In this document: positions 40,631 through 52,980 of the stretch, in pieces | Position numbering within the stretch: position 1 is the stretch's first letter | Layout: every line of letters begins with the position of its first letter | DNA from: Tolypeutes matacus | Lineage: Eukaryota > Chordata > Mammalia > Cingulata > Chlamyphoridae | Assembly (NCBI GenBank): GCA_026826555.1 | Contig: JAKSZT010054399.1 | Location: 2,352,781 to 2,416,780 of the forward strand | DNA length: 64,000 bases | Reading direction: 5' to 3' | The notes under the pieces: model-generated | Seen by the model: the letters and a program-made list of their open reading frames with translations, nothing else | Database searches by the model: none | What the model was told of the DNA's origin: nothing | Position numbers and translations under genes: made by a program

Positions 40631-41384
40631 AGTCTGTTTCTGGCACCACTGGAAATGTGGAATTTGCTGTTAGGAAGACAGACTTTTTTATTTTTTCTTG
40701 ACTTTTTGGTAATTATAGGGGCTTTTAGAAGAGGGAGGAATTAGACTCAGCTTCCTTTTTATTCTTTTATTGAGCCAAGAGAATATCCTCCAGCTTTTTC
40801 TTCCTTCTCCCATTCTTAAAATAGAAGGGGGGTTGGGGTGGGTGGGAGTCAAGTGGACTTGAGAAACTGCCACAAGAAGAAAGATAAGATAAAACTAATA
40901 GCAACCACAACTCTGCTGGCTGCTGCACCTTCCCTTTGTCATGATGACCATCTTGGGGGTCACTTATGGCTGATGTTAAAGGGACAGATGTTAGAGGGAG
41001 CAGAGTTAATAGAAGCCTCACAATGCCATCTGGATGTTCTGCCTTCTCCAGCAGTCTTCTAACCAAATATGGACCAGACGGCTTTCCAGCCGGTTGAGGA
41101 TCTGAAAAGGATCTTTTATCAAGTAGGCCATCCATCTCCTTTAGGGTTTACTAAAGGAAAAATGCGTGCCAATAACAGTAAACCATGAAAAATGAGTGCA
41201 ATACTGCATGGAGGTTACACTTCATTAGATGATGAAGTGTTGGTTTATATTTTGTTTGGTTGGGATTTTAATAACAACTTCTCCTCCTTCTCCATCCTCT
41301 TCTTCCTCTTTTTTTTTTAGGGGGGGGTGGAATATCCCTGTTACAACATTTGGTACAAACAAATCTTAAGAACTAATTGCTAGA
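40631..41384. other. Unassigned non-coding DNA
   Basis: No repeat or exon recognised. Open frames on both strands at 40767-41135 overlap and are not supported. Confidence 0.45.
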
Positions 41385-41955
41385 GTGGCAGCTCTCAAAA
41401 TATAATGTATGTAGGGAAGCAGGTGTGGCTCAAGTGATTGAGCTCCTGCCTACCACACGGGAGGTCCAGGTTCAGTTCCTAGTACCTCCTGGAGAAGATG
41501 AGCAAGACAGCGAGGTGGAACGATGGGCTGGCGTGGTGAGCTGATGCAAGATGACGCAACAAGGAGACACAAAGGGGAAACACAATGAGAGAGACGACAA
41601 AGCAGGGAGCAGAGGTGGCTAAAGCGATTGAGTGCTTCTCTCCCACGTGGGAGGTCCCAGGTTCGAAGATGAGCAGACACAGAGAACACAGCGAATAGAC
41701 ACAGAGAGCAGACAGCGAGTGCAAACAATGGGGGGGGGTATAAATAAATAAAAATAAATCTTTTATAGATAATGTACTTAGATATCACCTGGGGAGCTTA
41801 TAAATATTCCCAGGCCTGGACCACTAGGCTAAATAATAGATTCTCTAGGTCTGGCACTCGGCTATTAAGAAGCAGTTTAAGAAGTTCCAGAAGTGATTTT
41901 GTTGCCTAAAGTCTGGGGGTGTGCTTTGATACTCTGATTTAGAGCATTAGAAAGG
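41385..41955 (+). repeat. MER5-type DNA transposon split by a SINE
   Basis: 'agctctcaaaatataatgta' before and 'tatcacctggggagcttata' with 'ttctctaggtctggc' after the SINE rebuild the MER5 layout (hAT-Charlie). Confidence 0.7.
41413..41767 (+). mobile_element. DAS-SINE, long dimeric/chimeric form
   Basis: tRNA head at 41413-41490, body with 'agatgacgcaacaaggagac', second degenerate tRNA-like unit at 41606-41665 (part of its B box is deleted), tail 'gagagcagacagcgagtgc', G-run and A-rich end. Short flank repeat ataatgta. Confidence 0.92.
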
Positions 41956-42034
41956 TGGTGCCTGGCATTTGTCCGTACCTCTGTCCATATGTAGCTCCTC
42001 ATCATGTGCACTGTAATTCCTGCTTTATTTTTCT

Positions 42035-42217
42035 TTTTTTTTTTTTTAAGATTTTATTTATTTATTCATTTATCCCCCCCTTCCTGCTTGTGCTCACTGG
42101 GTCAGCTAACCACGCCGTGCGGGCGGGCTTGCCTTCACCAGGAGGCCCCGGGAAGTGAACCCGGGGCCTCCCATATGGCAAACGGGAGCCCTACTGATTG
42201 AGCCACAGCCGCTTCCC
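42035..42217 (-). mobile_element. DAS-SINE, DAS-III-like
   Basis: Complete reversed chimera. A perfect 16-bp TSD (cctgctttatttttct) lies at 42019-42034 and 42218-42233. Confidence 0.98.
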
Positions 42218-42233
42218 CCTGCTTTATTTTTCT

Positions 42234-43635
42234 ATACCCCTCTTATCAGAGACGATGGGCTCCTTGACGGCCGAGACAAATCTGATGGTCACAGGCACAG
42301 AAATTGTCTCAGATCCTGGCACAATTACTGGTTGTTGACTGAATGTGTGAAATAGTAATTGGAATGTCAGAGGGTGAATATTAGCATGTGGAAGTATTTT
42401 GATTTAACACTACAGTCATGAAAAAGAAATCTTGATTTATCCAATAGAAATCCTACAGGAAAATAAAAACTGATGTCCTATACCTTAAAAATTCTTAAAC
42501 GAAGGAGTTTCTATTATGCACATTTTAGCACTCACAGTGATTCTTTTCTTCCTACCCTTCACACAGCTTTCTGGATATACATTGTAAAATACAACATTTT
42601 CTGCTGATTTGGAAAACATATAATTTGGAAAACAACAGCAGCACATAAGCACATACTTTGTATAAGACACTAAGGTAGGTTCATGGGAGATAAAAGAACT
42701 AAACAATTTGGTTCCTGCCCTCCAAGAGATTACAGTCTGGTAGGGGAAATATTACCAGGTGTGCAAGCTCGTGGATATCACTGAAATAAGGCAAGATGCA
42801 TGAGTGCCAAGAAGAGGAGGGGAACAGGTACCCAAGGTTGCCAGTTGGTAGCATGGCTGGGGTTGGAAGAAGACATCCCAGATTTGAGCAAGAGCAGGAC
42901 TATGTATTTGTAAACATCTGTTAGTTGTTTGCCCACCTAGTGTTTTTTTTTTCTCTCTCTCTTTTTTTGGTGACGGCCCCTCATTTTTCCCCTGGAGAAC
43001 TCCCCACCTCTGTTGCATGTGGGTCTAAGCAATGTTGACCTTTCTCTGGCCAGCGGGTGGGCATCCATTTAGAATAAGCAGACTCTGTTTCTCCGGAACT
43101 TGGCACTCGAACACAGAGTTCCTAAGATAGATAACCATTGGGCCTCGTTAATCTTGATGATGAGACTCAAAAACACTGACCTTTAGTTCCTGCTGCCTGA
43201 CCCAGGTATCTACCCTCCCTAGCGCTTCGCTCTTTCTCCTTTCCTTCTGTTCTTCCCAGGAAACTTCTTATTTGCTTCAGGTGATCAGAGTTGGGATCTA
43301 CTGCTTGAGGCCAACGGATCCTAAAGGATACAGAGCATGAGAAAGCAGGTGTTTTATTCAGGGCACTTGCGGAGACTGTGTTTGTCTGAAAGGCAAGGTT
43401 CTGATACAGGAAAAGATAGAGACAAGGCTGCATAAATAAGTTGAGACCAGACTGTGCAAAAACTTCAGTGCTCTGGTAGGTAATGAGTTCCTTGTTACTG
43501 GAGATATTCAAGTCCTGGCCGGATTACCACTTGTTAGGGACGTTACCTAGGAGATTCAAATACTAGAGATGACCCTTAAGTTCCTCTTAACCTTAAAATT
43601 CTAAAACTCCTTGCTTGTCGTTTTAGATTCCAGGG
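42234..43635. other. Unassigned non-coding DNA
   Basis: No tRNA-SINE, LTR or LINE recognised over 1.4 kb. A possible exon or regulatory site could not be supported. Confidence 0.45.
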
Positions 43636-43639
43636 GCTG

Positions 43640-43990
43640 ATGTAATATCCTTCCACAACTGACTGGCTTAAAAAAAGAGAAATTTATTGTCTCAGTTGGA
43701 AATCTGTAGGGGAGAAGCCTTCCTTGGCTCTTGCTAGCTCTTGGTGGTCTGCCAGCAATCCTCAGGCTTTCATGTCTGCCTCTCCCCTGTGTCTGTTTGT
43801 TTCAGTCTCTTCTTATAAGTTACACCAGTCTTATGGATTAAGGCCTAATCCTTGAGCCATCATAACTAATAACATCTTCAAATAAGATGTTATGTTTGTG
43901 ACCTATTTCCAAATAAGGTCGCATTCATGGGATCGGGCTCAAGACTTGAACATGGCTTTTGGGGGACACAAGTCAACCCATAATACTAGT
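43640..43990 (-). mobile_element. MaLR-type LTR, reverse
   Basis: 'gagaaatttattgtctcagt', 'agaagccttccttggctctt', 'cttataagttacaccagtct', 'gtgacctatttccaaataag' and 'ttttgggggacacaagtcaa' follow the reverse complement of MLT1-like LTRs. Confidence 0.7.
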
Positions 43991-45170
43991 CATTCATTGC
44001 CAGTACTGAGGACCATAAAATATATCCTGGCCGTGCGGGGCAATCCTAACACGTGTGATGAAGAATGCACCGGAATGGGCTGTCCCAGGTCTGGGGCACC
44101 TTCAACAGGTACTTCAGCTGTTGGGGATCTCAACCCTCACATGTAAACCACTCCATAGGATCTGGCCGAGTACACATCTACCTGGAGAAAAGATAATTTT
44201 GTTTTCCCTGCATGAGGCAACAATTTGTAAGCCATATGTGTTACTTCCAGCTTTTAAAAGCAGCAGTCGCTGTGATAAAAAATTCAACTTATGGGAAATT
44301 TCAATCATCTCTCTGCATAGTTCTTGCATTCCCAGGGGGGTTTGGCTGGGGCTCTGAGGAAGGAAGAAAATTTCATAGTAGTCTTTTCAAATGAAGCAGT
44401 CAGAGCATAGTAGTGAATGAGGTTAGAGTGAGAAGCAGGAAATAATGAGATGAATATACACTATATTTCAATGTCTTCAACTCTCAAAGTGTGTTTTTAA
44501 ATATACATTTTTTTTCTGGATGCCACTTTACCCACATAGATGTTGTATGCTATTGGGCTGGAGGAAAAAACCCAAGTTTGCAAGAGCATGCTTTTGACCA
44601 TTGTGGCTCCTAGTTAGGGGTTCCAGCTAGCACATTCATGCCATTGCCATTTACCATCGCTTGCCAACTGCGATCAGGAGCAGATCACTTTCTCTGTTTC
44701 AGCACTTCAGTGAGAGCGTCCTTAAATGTTTACTTTCTCCATTTCTCTGTCAAGATGGCCTTTCAGCAAGCACCTCGGAGTTTGATGTGTGCTAAATATG
44801 GCCCAATTTAAAATTTGGTGGGATGTCTTATAAGCAACCTGGCTCCTTCTGGACCCCATTGAATATGTCGAAATGACAAAGAGTACATAGCTAGTGCCAT
44901 TTTAAAAATTCATTCAATGAACACTTGAGCCAAGGCCACTCACTGAGCACATATTGTGCGCTGGATAGATTCTGGAGACAATGATCAAGAAACACGGTCA
45001 CTGTTGTTGAACAACTTGATCCAGCACATAAAAACAAAAAACAACTCACTATCAAAGTGGTTAACATGCCTAAGTGAAGTGCAGAGGAGGAAGCCATTCC
45101 TTTTGCATAGGGCTAAGATGGGCACTCTGATGATTTCTACACTGAGCAGGGTGGGGGCTTGTAGCCATAA
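43991..45170. other. Unassigned non-coding DNA
   Basis: 44920-45030 may be an old dispersed repeat ('gcacatattgtgcgctggat'). Otherwise nothing recognised. Confidence 0.4.
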
Positions 45171-45187
45171 CCATGTATAGCTTTTTA

Positions 45188-45394
45188 TTTTTTATTTATT
45201 TATTTATTTATTTAAGATTTTATTTATTTATTCATTTATCCCCCCCTTGCTGCCCGTGCCTGCTGGGTCAGCCAACCACGCCGCACGGGCGGGGGCGGGG
45301 GCGGGCCCGCCCCCACCAGGAGGCCCCGGGAACCGAAGCCCGGGCCCCCCATATGGTAAACGGGAGCCCCACTGATTGAGCCACAGCCGCTTCC
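45188..45394 (-). mobile_element. DAS-SINE, DAS-III-like, GC-expanded
   Basis: A perfect 17-bp TSD (ccatgtatagcttttta) lies at 45171-45187 and 45395-45411. The body carries a GGGCGG expansion and GC palindrome at 45286-45315 not seen in the other copies. Tail (ATTT)n at 45188-45222. Confidence 0.97.
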
Positions 45395-45429
45395 CCATGT
45401 ATAGCTTTTTAAGGGAATGATGAGTAATC

Positions 45430-45605
45430 TAAAGCCTTGCTACTCAAAGGCAGTATTATTATCACCTGGGGATTTTTTTTTTTTTTTTAATTGATTGACA
45501 GATCCTGATTTAGTACGTCTGGGCTGGGGCCCAAGACTCTGCATTTCTCCCCAGTTCTTGGTGATTCTGATGCTGATACCATGGACCAAACTCTGAGTAG
45601 CAAGG
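45430..45605 (+). repeat. MER5A-type DNA transposon, both ends present
   Basis: 'ccttgctactcaaaggcagt' at the left mirrors 'actctgagtagcaagg' at the right. Between them are 'attatcacctggggattttt' and 'gattctgatgctgatacca'. Non-autonomous hAT-Charlie element. Confidence 0.8.
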
Positions 45606-46730
45606 AGCTGGAGCATCTACTCCTAAGGGTGGTGGGGTGAGTGACAGCAGAGGGGCTGGGAGTGCCAGGACCCAGCTGTGAGATTCATCCAGGCCAAGCT
45701 GAGGGGGGACGAGCATTGTCTTTGGGGTAAGGACACCTGAGATCTATTTTTACCTCCACAATTCTCTCCCCTTACCATGGACATAATTTCATAGGACTGT
45801 TAATTATTGTCACTCACATTGAACTACTTTGAATTCCCTGGGTAAGAAGCATTATTGAAAGGCTATAAATATGCCAGTGCTTGGGAGATTGGAGGGAGGC
45901 GAAGAGAAATGACTAAAACAAACACCCTGTGGTGTCAAGACACGCAGCAGATGGCCTGTGTCCTAGCACACTAGAAATAGTGCCTCAGAACCTGCTGGAA
46001 CGATTGTTCATGCATTTATTCATTCAGTCCTTCAGTGCTGTGCCTTGCTCTATTGGGGGCCTTGGGACGGGGTTGGAGGTGGGATGGGGAGGAGGAGGGA
46101 AGGGACCATTTTGACCTGGATTTGAACCCAGACTTGTAAAGCAGTTTTTGTTAGCCAGAACAAATGAAAAAGCAGGATCTGTGTTATATATGTAGGACCT
46201 GAATAACTGCAGAATAGAAGTTTAATATAGAGTGCTGATGAAGTGTCTGTGAAATGTAGTTAGATGATGTACCCAGTCGTGGGAGTAAGCCACAGTCTGA
46301 ATGCACTCTTTCTGAGCAGTGCTTGAAGAACTCCAAGAGGTCATTAAGATAAGATCTGATCTGATCAAGACATGGCCCAACACATCATCTTGGAAGAAAG
46401 GCAGTATTTCAGCTTGGCCCAATTTACAATCATCGAAGAATCAAGGTTACCTACATGGACAATTAAAAAAAATTTTTTTTTAGTTTATTATTATTTGGCT
46501 TTTAGCCTGACTAAGATGGAAAGGACCTGAAAGTTTGCCAGGAAATGGATTGCTATCTGGTGGGAAGAGAAATGTATAACTGATCATTGGGTTTCCCCCA
46601 ACCCGTTAGTCCGCTCAGAAAGAATAAAACAGAGCACAAATGGCAAAAGAGACCAAGACCTGAAATTCTTTACCTTGTGAAAGGCCTCGCATTTTTCTAC
46701 TGACGAGTAACTTTTTCATAGGCTACCTCA
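45606..46730. other. Unassigned non-coding DNA
   Basis: 46005-46090 vaguely resembles an old dispersed repeat. No other family or exon is seen. Confidence 0.4.
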
Positions 46731-46734
46731 CTAA

Positions 46735-46870
46735 TCCGCTAACAGCTTAATGATTACCTTCTATTACCAATGTTACCATTAAGGAAGCTGAGAGTCAGGA
46801 AAATAACTTGCCCAAGATGTCACAGAGTTAAAATTTGAATCTGGGTCTCTCTGTTACCTGTGCCACTTGC
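46735..46870 (-). repeat. MIR SINE, reverse
   Basis: 'taaggaagctgagagtcagg', 'aaaataacttgcccaagatg' and 'gtcacagagttaaaatttga' are reversed MIR core. Confidence 0.75.
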
Positions 46871-47299
46871 CTTATGGTTAAATGCAGTCTATGCCGTGGA
46901 CACTTCAATACGTCTTGAAAGGCAGAAGACCCCAAAACTAATGTTTTTAGGAGTGCTAGGTCCCCATACCAATTAGCCTGGTGAAATTTGTCTGTCTCAG
47001 GGAAGAGGGCTCAGTGAATTCTTGGGAAAGTGTCTTAATGAGAAGCCTGAGTGTCACCTTGAGCCCATAGAGAGGTTGGTTTTTATCCCTGTAGGAAAGA
47101 GTAAGACATAGTAGCGTCTTGAATCCTAAGGAAACCATGTTCAGCCCTGTAGGAATAGCATCGTCTTTGTTAGAGAAATCTTTTCAGAAGGATTGGCAAT
47201 GACTCATGAAACTACCATTAGAATTCTGGAAAACTAAAATGGACCAAAGATCAGGCATATTCTTGAGCCTTGACTGCTGTGTTCCCTTTTCTGAGAAGG
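46871..47299. other. Unassigned non-coding DNA
   Basis: Nothing recognised. Confidence 0.45.
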
Positions 47300-47314
47300 C
47301 TCCAACTGGATCTT

Positions 47315-47415
47315 TTTTTTAATTTTTTAAAATTTTACCGGGAGGTCCCGGGAATCAAACCTAGGTCCCTCCATATGGGAGACGGACGCCCAACCAGTTG
47401 AGCCATATCCATCCC
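47315..47415 (-). mobile_element. DAS-SINE, tRNA monomer
   Basis: Reversed tRNA head. A perfect 15-bp TSD (ctccaactggatctt) lies at 47300-47314 and 47416-47430. It is the last tRNA-SINE before 52994. Confidence 0.97.
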
Positions 47416-47604
47416 CTCCAACTGGATCTTAAGGAAAGGGTGAACAAAGCCTCTGGTGCAGGGAATCCTTCTATTCTTTGCGGAGAAGGTATAAGGGTCC
47501 TCCAAAGTAGGTGCTTGATCCTAAAGGCTATTTGTGGCCCCAGGAAAAGACTCAGGGATAGTGTGCTCTGGCAGAGAAAAACAAATGAAAATAAAATAAA
47601 ACAG

Positions 47605-47785
47605 CTGTGGAGCCAACAGTCCTGAGTTTAAATTTCAGTTCAACTATCCACCACCAACTAAGCTTAAAAAAGTTATTTACACTCTGAGAATTGATTCCGC
47701 CAGCTGTTAAATGGGAAGATGATGTATATGTAAAGAGCCTACCATGATGTCTAATATCTAGCAGATGCTCCTAAAAGATTATCTG
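47605..47785 (+). repeat. MIR SINE
   Basis: 'tggagccaacagtcctgagt', 'cagctgttaaatgggaagat' and 'tgatgtctaatatctagcag' follow MIR order. Confidence 0.6.
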
Positions 47786-47789
47786 AGTC

Positions 47790-48262
47790 TAAACTTTAAA
47801 CATGAAAACAATGAAATTATGAGATTGTTCTAATAGGATTGAAAAAAAAAAAGAGCATTCATTGTGAAAAATGAAGGCCTTGCAATAATTGAAGGACCAT
47901 TTGGTGTGATCTTTGGGTTCAGATGGTGGTGTGGTGATGGAGGTCTGATCTGTGAGATGTAGATGGGGGCTGAAGTGATGTCCACCAACGGAGGTTTTGT
48001 GGGTACTACACATGATGAGCTGGTCCTCGCTCATGAATATGCTGATGGGTAACAGCTGTTTTAAAGCTTTACATTACAAGTGTGCAAGCACGCATCACGA
48101 GGAACAAGTTTGAATTTGCTCCACTACACATGGATGCAAGATACTTCACTTATTTCATTTTTCTTAATCAAATCGAAATCTGGCTCCTTGAGAGCCACTT
48201 CCCAGGTTGGTAATTTGACCAACACCAGTAATTCATGGTGGGCCTCTCCTAGATTTGCATGA
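47790..48262. other. Unassigned non-coding DNA
   Basis: Nothing recognised. Confidence 0.45.
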
Positions 48263-48264
48263 GA

Positions 48265-48410
48265 CCTTGCTACTTAAAGTGTGGGCCTCTGAAGCTTGTT
48301 AGAGATACAAAATCTTGGTTCCTATCCCGGACCTCCTGAATCAGAATTTGCAATTTACAAGAGACCCAAGTGTTTCATAGGCACATTATAGTTGGGAAAG
48401 CACAGATATT
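48265..48410 (+). repeat. MER5-type DNA transposon
   Basis: 'cttgctacttaaagtgtggg', 'ggttcctatcccggacctcc' and 'tgaatcagaatttgcaattt' match the MER5 core. Confidence 0.75.
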
Positions 48411-48494
48411 GGAGATCTGGAGACATATGCAGTCCAAAAATCTTAAGGGCCATTGGTTTTCAGACCTTCTTGGTCACTACTGAAATATTTATGC

Positions 48495-49005
48495 TTGTTT
48501 CTTTAAAAAAATTTTTATTCTGGTAATATATAAATAAAATTGTCATTTCAATGATTTTCAAGTTTATAATTCAGTGGCATTAATTATATTTACTGTGTCA
48601 TGTTATCACCACCATCCATAACCAAAACTTTTCATCACCCTAAACAGAAACTCTGTACCAATTCAGCAATAACTCCCCTTTTCCCACTCCCCCAATCCCC
48701 TCCCCTCTGCCAGCCCCTGGTAACCTCTAATCCACTTTCTTTCTCTATGAATTTGCTTTTTCTTTATATTTCATATAAATGGAATCATACAGTAGTTGTC
48801 TTTTTGGTCTGGCTTGTTTCACTCAACATGATGCCTTCAAGGTTCCTCCAAGTTGTAGCATGAACTATCATTTCATTCTTTTTTGTGGCTGAGTAATATT
48901 CCATTGTATGGATAGACCATATTTTGCTTATCCACTCATCTGTCAGTGGATATTTGGGTTGCTTCTGCCATTTGGTTATTGTGGATAATACTGTTATGAT
49001 ATTGA
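48495..49005 (-). repeat. L1 ORF2 C-terminus and 3' UTR, reverse
   Basis: The minus strand encodes an L1 ORF2 carboxy-terminal relic (YTMEYYSA-like, ...TTWRNLEGIMLSETSQT) across 48980-48785, with upstream open frame but no start of its own. The older-type L1 3' UTR follows ('gtggtgataacatgacacag' on the minus strand). No TSD. A dead remnant. Confidence 0.88.
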
Positions 49006-49009
49006 CAGG

Positions 49010-49440
49010 CAACTATCTGTTCACGTTGCTGTGTTCTGTTCTTTTGGGTAGATGGCCATCTTTTGAGCTTCCTTAGGAGGCAGGCAGCTCTCCTTCCTCT
49101 GGGCTTGTATTGTCCCATCAGAGTTTCCGCCACCACTGGGGCCCTGGGTGGGCAGGTCGCTGTCCCTCTCAAAGCACCAGCATCCATTCCCTGCCTCTTA
49201 GAACCAGTCACGTCCCAGCCAACAGTCTTCTCCTGCACCACTTACTGTCCCTAAGGAGGTAGCACCTGTGTGAGGTGCCCCACAGGCTGGTTCCTCAGAG
49301 GACTGCAAGATGCTTTTTCTTTTTCTGCCATGCTCTATGAAAAGGGTGCATTTGGTCAATGACTCCTCTTATGACATACATCAAGTTCTAGCAAAGAACC
49401 AAAGCCAGCTGTGAGCAGCTCTTCCAAAATGTAGGAAACA
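49010..49440. other. Unassigned non-coding DNA
   Basis: Overlapping open frames on both strands at 49063-49254, with no domain or splice evidence. Confidence 0.45.
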
Positions 49441-49444
49441 CTAG

Positions 49445-49655
49445 AGCAGATGTTCTTAACTAGAGGTCTGTGAGCTTGAATTAAAATTAAAAAAAAAAAA
49501 AAAAACACGATTCTTGTGGGGACGTGTTGCTACAGGGGTGATATATTTATTAAATAATACATAGTATAGTGTGGACTTAGTGAGAGGTCTGTGGTTTTCA
49601 CCTGACTGGCAAAGGGGTCCGTGGAACAAAAAAACATTAAGAACCCTTGGTCTAG
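49445..49655 (+). repeat. hAT-type DNA transposon fossil
   Basis: 'gatgttcttaactagaggtc' at the left pairs with 'cattaagaacccttgg' at the right as terminal inverted repeats. 'aaaggggtccgtggaac' is shared with 40400-40440. Confidence 0.65.
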
Positions 49656-52240
49656 AGGGAAGAAGTCCAGATTCTGGTTCATGCTGGACCAATGGGACTA
49701 GAGGCATGGCTGTCTTTTTGTCCTATGGAATAATCCAAGTGTGAGCTGGCCACTTAAACTTTTTCTCCTGGCCTGATCGTATGTCAAATGAGCAACGACT
49801 GTATTTTGCGAGCCAACATCTAGACATGCTATTTAACACAGCGTTTCAGTGACATTTCAATTCCTTCCCCTGTCATGCAAGAACAAACAAACAAGAATTT
49901 CCAGGACATTTTAATTATTTGTTGTGAAATGGCAACCGAAAATTTGAAATAAAGACTCATTCATGAAAACCAAAATGTGAGCCTTTTTTTTTGGTTAGGA
50001 AAATTAGTTTTGGGAAAACGAATTTGATGAGAAAACCAAATCCACTTTTATTTTGATTGAAAATAACAATACAGAGGCTGTCATTGCACTGTTTGACTAA
50101 GCCTCTGAGAAGTTATTGATTCTGTCTGGGTGCCACGTATTAAAGGAAAAGAAGAAACATCACCATGAAAACAACGTGAAGTAAGTTTGGGGACCAACGC
50201 TCATTGGGCCCCAGGTTTTGCTTTTATTGCACGACAAGATGAGATTTTAAAACCAACTTGAGCCAGGTCTCAGGTGAAATGTGGTCTAGTTCTTACTGAC
50301 CTTTTGTTCTTATAATTAGAATCCCTGTCTAAATCACGGTCAGTTAAGGAAGCCTAATGTTTAGACAGACCTATTTTAAAATGGCTTTCTTGGGTGAGAT
50401 CAGGTTCTCTGAGTCCACAAGTCTTGAAACCCAAGGTGAAGGCTCTTTCATTTTAAATTGTCAAACTAAAGAAGAATGATTTGATTGCTCCAGAGTTTTG
50501 CATATGTCAGCATAGTAGAAGCTTAGTCATGCAAATCCCTATTACTTAGCATATCCGTAGTCCAGAAATGTGGAGCTGTGTTTCCATATTTTATCTGTGT
50601 TTGTAGTTGAAAGCATGCCTTCTATTGTGCTTTTAAAGAACAGTCAGAACAATGTTTAAAGCCCATAACCCGAGTATTGAAAAATGTTTTTCTGCTTTAA
50701 AAGAAAAAAAAAAAGTCAATAATGAATTCAGTCTGCTAGTTTTTATTTTCAAGGACTATTTTAACCGTTGAGGGACTTCCCAGCTCCTTCCCTTTAAATA
50801 TTGCCCTCATGCTGCCAAAGAAGACCAAAGCCATTTTAAACAGTTTCTTTTGTAGACTCACCAAGACAGCAATATATAAGTCAGGCTTTCAAGGATTGAG
50901 ACTCCCTTAGAACTTCAGGGCTCTGCGTTATTCTCATTTATTGAGCGAACTGCACACGAGGGAAGTGGAAATAGACACAGTTAGTTTGAAGACCTAGATG
51001 ATGAACCAAGGCCAAGTTAGTGCTCAGGAAAAACCAGCCGTGGGTGCAGCTGGGGCTGGGAGAGCAGTGCAGTTAGATGCTGAGCCATCTCTCTCTGGGG
51101 AGATGGTAGGTGTTTGGGGATGAACTGAAGGGTCCAGACAGATGGCCCAAAGTGAGGAATCAGCGTGGTCCCTGCCAGGGTGCTGAGGAAGGGTGCTCCA
51201 CCCAGCAGGAGGGCGTGTAAAGGTCACCAGCCTGTTTGCCCACACCTGGCGACCATTTGTCTGAATCTAACTCTTGATAGCATTGGAGCAGTTCCCAGCC
51301 GGGAGAGGTGGGGTTCCTTACCTTATCTCCCAACGCAGGGTTTATAGTGGGAAAGCTGATAACAGGAGAAAAAACTGCAGTCAAAAGCACGGAGCTGGAT
51401 AAGCTTTAGTCCAGTTGCCTCTTTTTTGAGGTGAGGGACTAAAGCCTGGACTGGAAACAGGTTATTTAATATCTCACAGGGTTTCAGCGTCTCAGCTCAT
51501 CTTTCTAAAGCAAGCACAGGACTCCCCCCCCCCCCCCCGATCTCCCCCCCCAGCCTGCACGCCACCCTATCTGCATTTTACCTCCCTTAGAACTGCTTTG
51601 CAAATTAGCACTAGCCCAGATGTGGGCTAAAAGCTATGATACTAGGGGGAAGCAACATGCTAGTAAATTTTAGAAAGGGACCCGATTTTCCCTTTTATTG
51701 GGTTCCATCAATCGGGGCAATGAGTGGGTGTGAAGTTTGGGGGAAACTTTAGGAGTGGGAGGAGGTACAATTTTGGACCTCGAATCGAGTGCCTGTGACC
51801 TTAATTATTCTTCGGCAAGCAGTGTCTGTGAGATGCACATGAGAACATGATTACGGAATTCTTCAACCTAGAAAAAACAAAGTGGCAGGATCTGCCAGTG
51901 CTTCTCACACTTCTTCCTGAATAACCCCTTTTTGTTTCTGTTGACAATGGAGCCAAGCAAGTGATTCCAGGGGCATCTAAATGAATCACTGCCTGGGTAT
52001 GGACTTGTTTCAGAAGCACCGTTCCTAGGGGCAGGTGTGCCTGGCAGGAAATGAACGGCAGTGAGAAGGGCAGCTCGCCCCAGCACCGCCAGCTTTTTCC
52101 TTTGCAATTTCTTCTCTCATTCAGCAAGTTTGTATAGACTATGTGCTACCTAACCCAGGCTGCCTGGCTGGGCGACAGGTGACTGGGGCATTCAAGGTGG
52201 GTCCCTGCCCTTAAGAAACTTACGCTCTGTAGAGAATTCG
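49656..52240. promoter_or_regulatory. Repeat-free block, candidate conserved regulatory DNA
   Basis: About 2.6 kb with no SINE, LINE or LTR recognised. 49990-50720 is the most sequence-complex part and carries an ATGCAAAT octamer at 50529-50536. 51524-51551 is C-rich. 52140-52240 may be an old repeat. Conservation inferred from lack of insertions only. Confidence 0.35.
51524..51551 (-). other. Poly(C) tracts, G-quadruplex potential on minus strand
   Basis: A 15-C run (51524-51538) and an 8-C run (51544-51551) separated by 'gatct'. The complementary strand can fold a quadruplex. The tract is likely to vary in length. Confidence 0.85.
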
Positions 52241-52980
52241 AGACCCAGGTTATTTCCAAGTACTTAGGAAATAATTACAAGGCACCTCACAATTCCTCTT
52301 CCTTTGAGGTAAAAGATCAAAAAGGCCCTGGCACAATGGCTCAACAGGCTGGTGCCTGTTTGAACTGCCCAGGGGCTCAGGGGAAGTGATCAGGGATGGA
52401 GGCAAAGAGGAGCCAGGACTGGCTTTCAGTGATTCCCGCACTTCCCACACCCTCCCTGGGATCTGTTCCCCCGCCAGGAGCCTGGGAATGTCAGTGGCAG
52501 CACTTTGACTCACCAGGATGTTGTAAAGATGGGTGAGACTGGTGTCTTGCACCTTCTAGAGGTGACAGAAAGGCACCTCTAGAGACGAGGGCAGGGTGTT
52601 AGTGCTGATTATAGCAGTTTCGATTTGCATTTCCATAAGCTAGACAACCTAATCCACTCTGTCTAAACATGGAAATCCCATAACTCTGCCCAACTCATCA
52701 CTCCATTAATCCACTTAACCCCTGGCCAATACATAATCTAAATATTTAATCTTGTCTATTTGTTATCTGTGTTTATTCCACGTTCATTCATCGTCTGGAC
52801 CTCCTCTCTGTTTATCCATTTCCAGGGGAATCTAGCCACTGCTGAGGGTGCCCTGAGGAGGACAGGGAGAGAGTCTTACCCATTAATTTCTTTTCCATTA
52901 ATTTTGTTTCTTTGCAATTCTGAACCCAGCACATTTGACGGTGAGGGGCAAGAACCTCTCCGAGGAATTTTTTGCATCCT
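52241..52980. other. Unassigned non-coding DNA
   Basis: Nothing recognised. Confidence 0.45.

Noticed and set aside
45270..45330. CpG island / promoter
   Set aside because: CpG density comes from one GC-expanded SINE of about 60 bp; no wider island or promoter elements.
48785..49012. Independent gene with YTMEYYSA-like protein
   Set aside because: This is the conserved end of L1 ORF2 in a decayed fragment.
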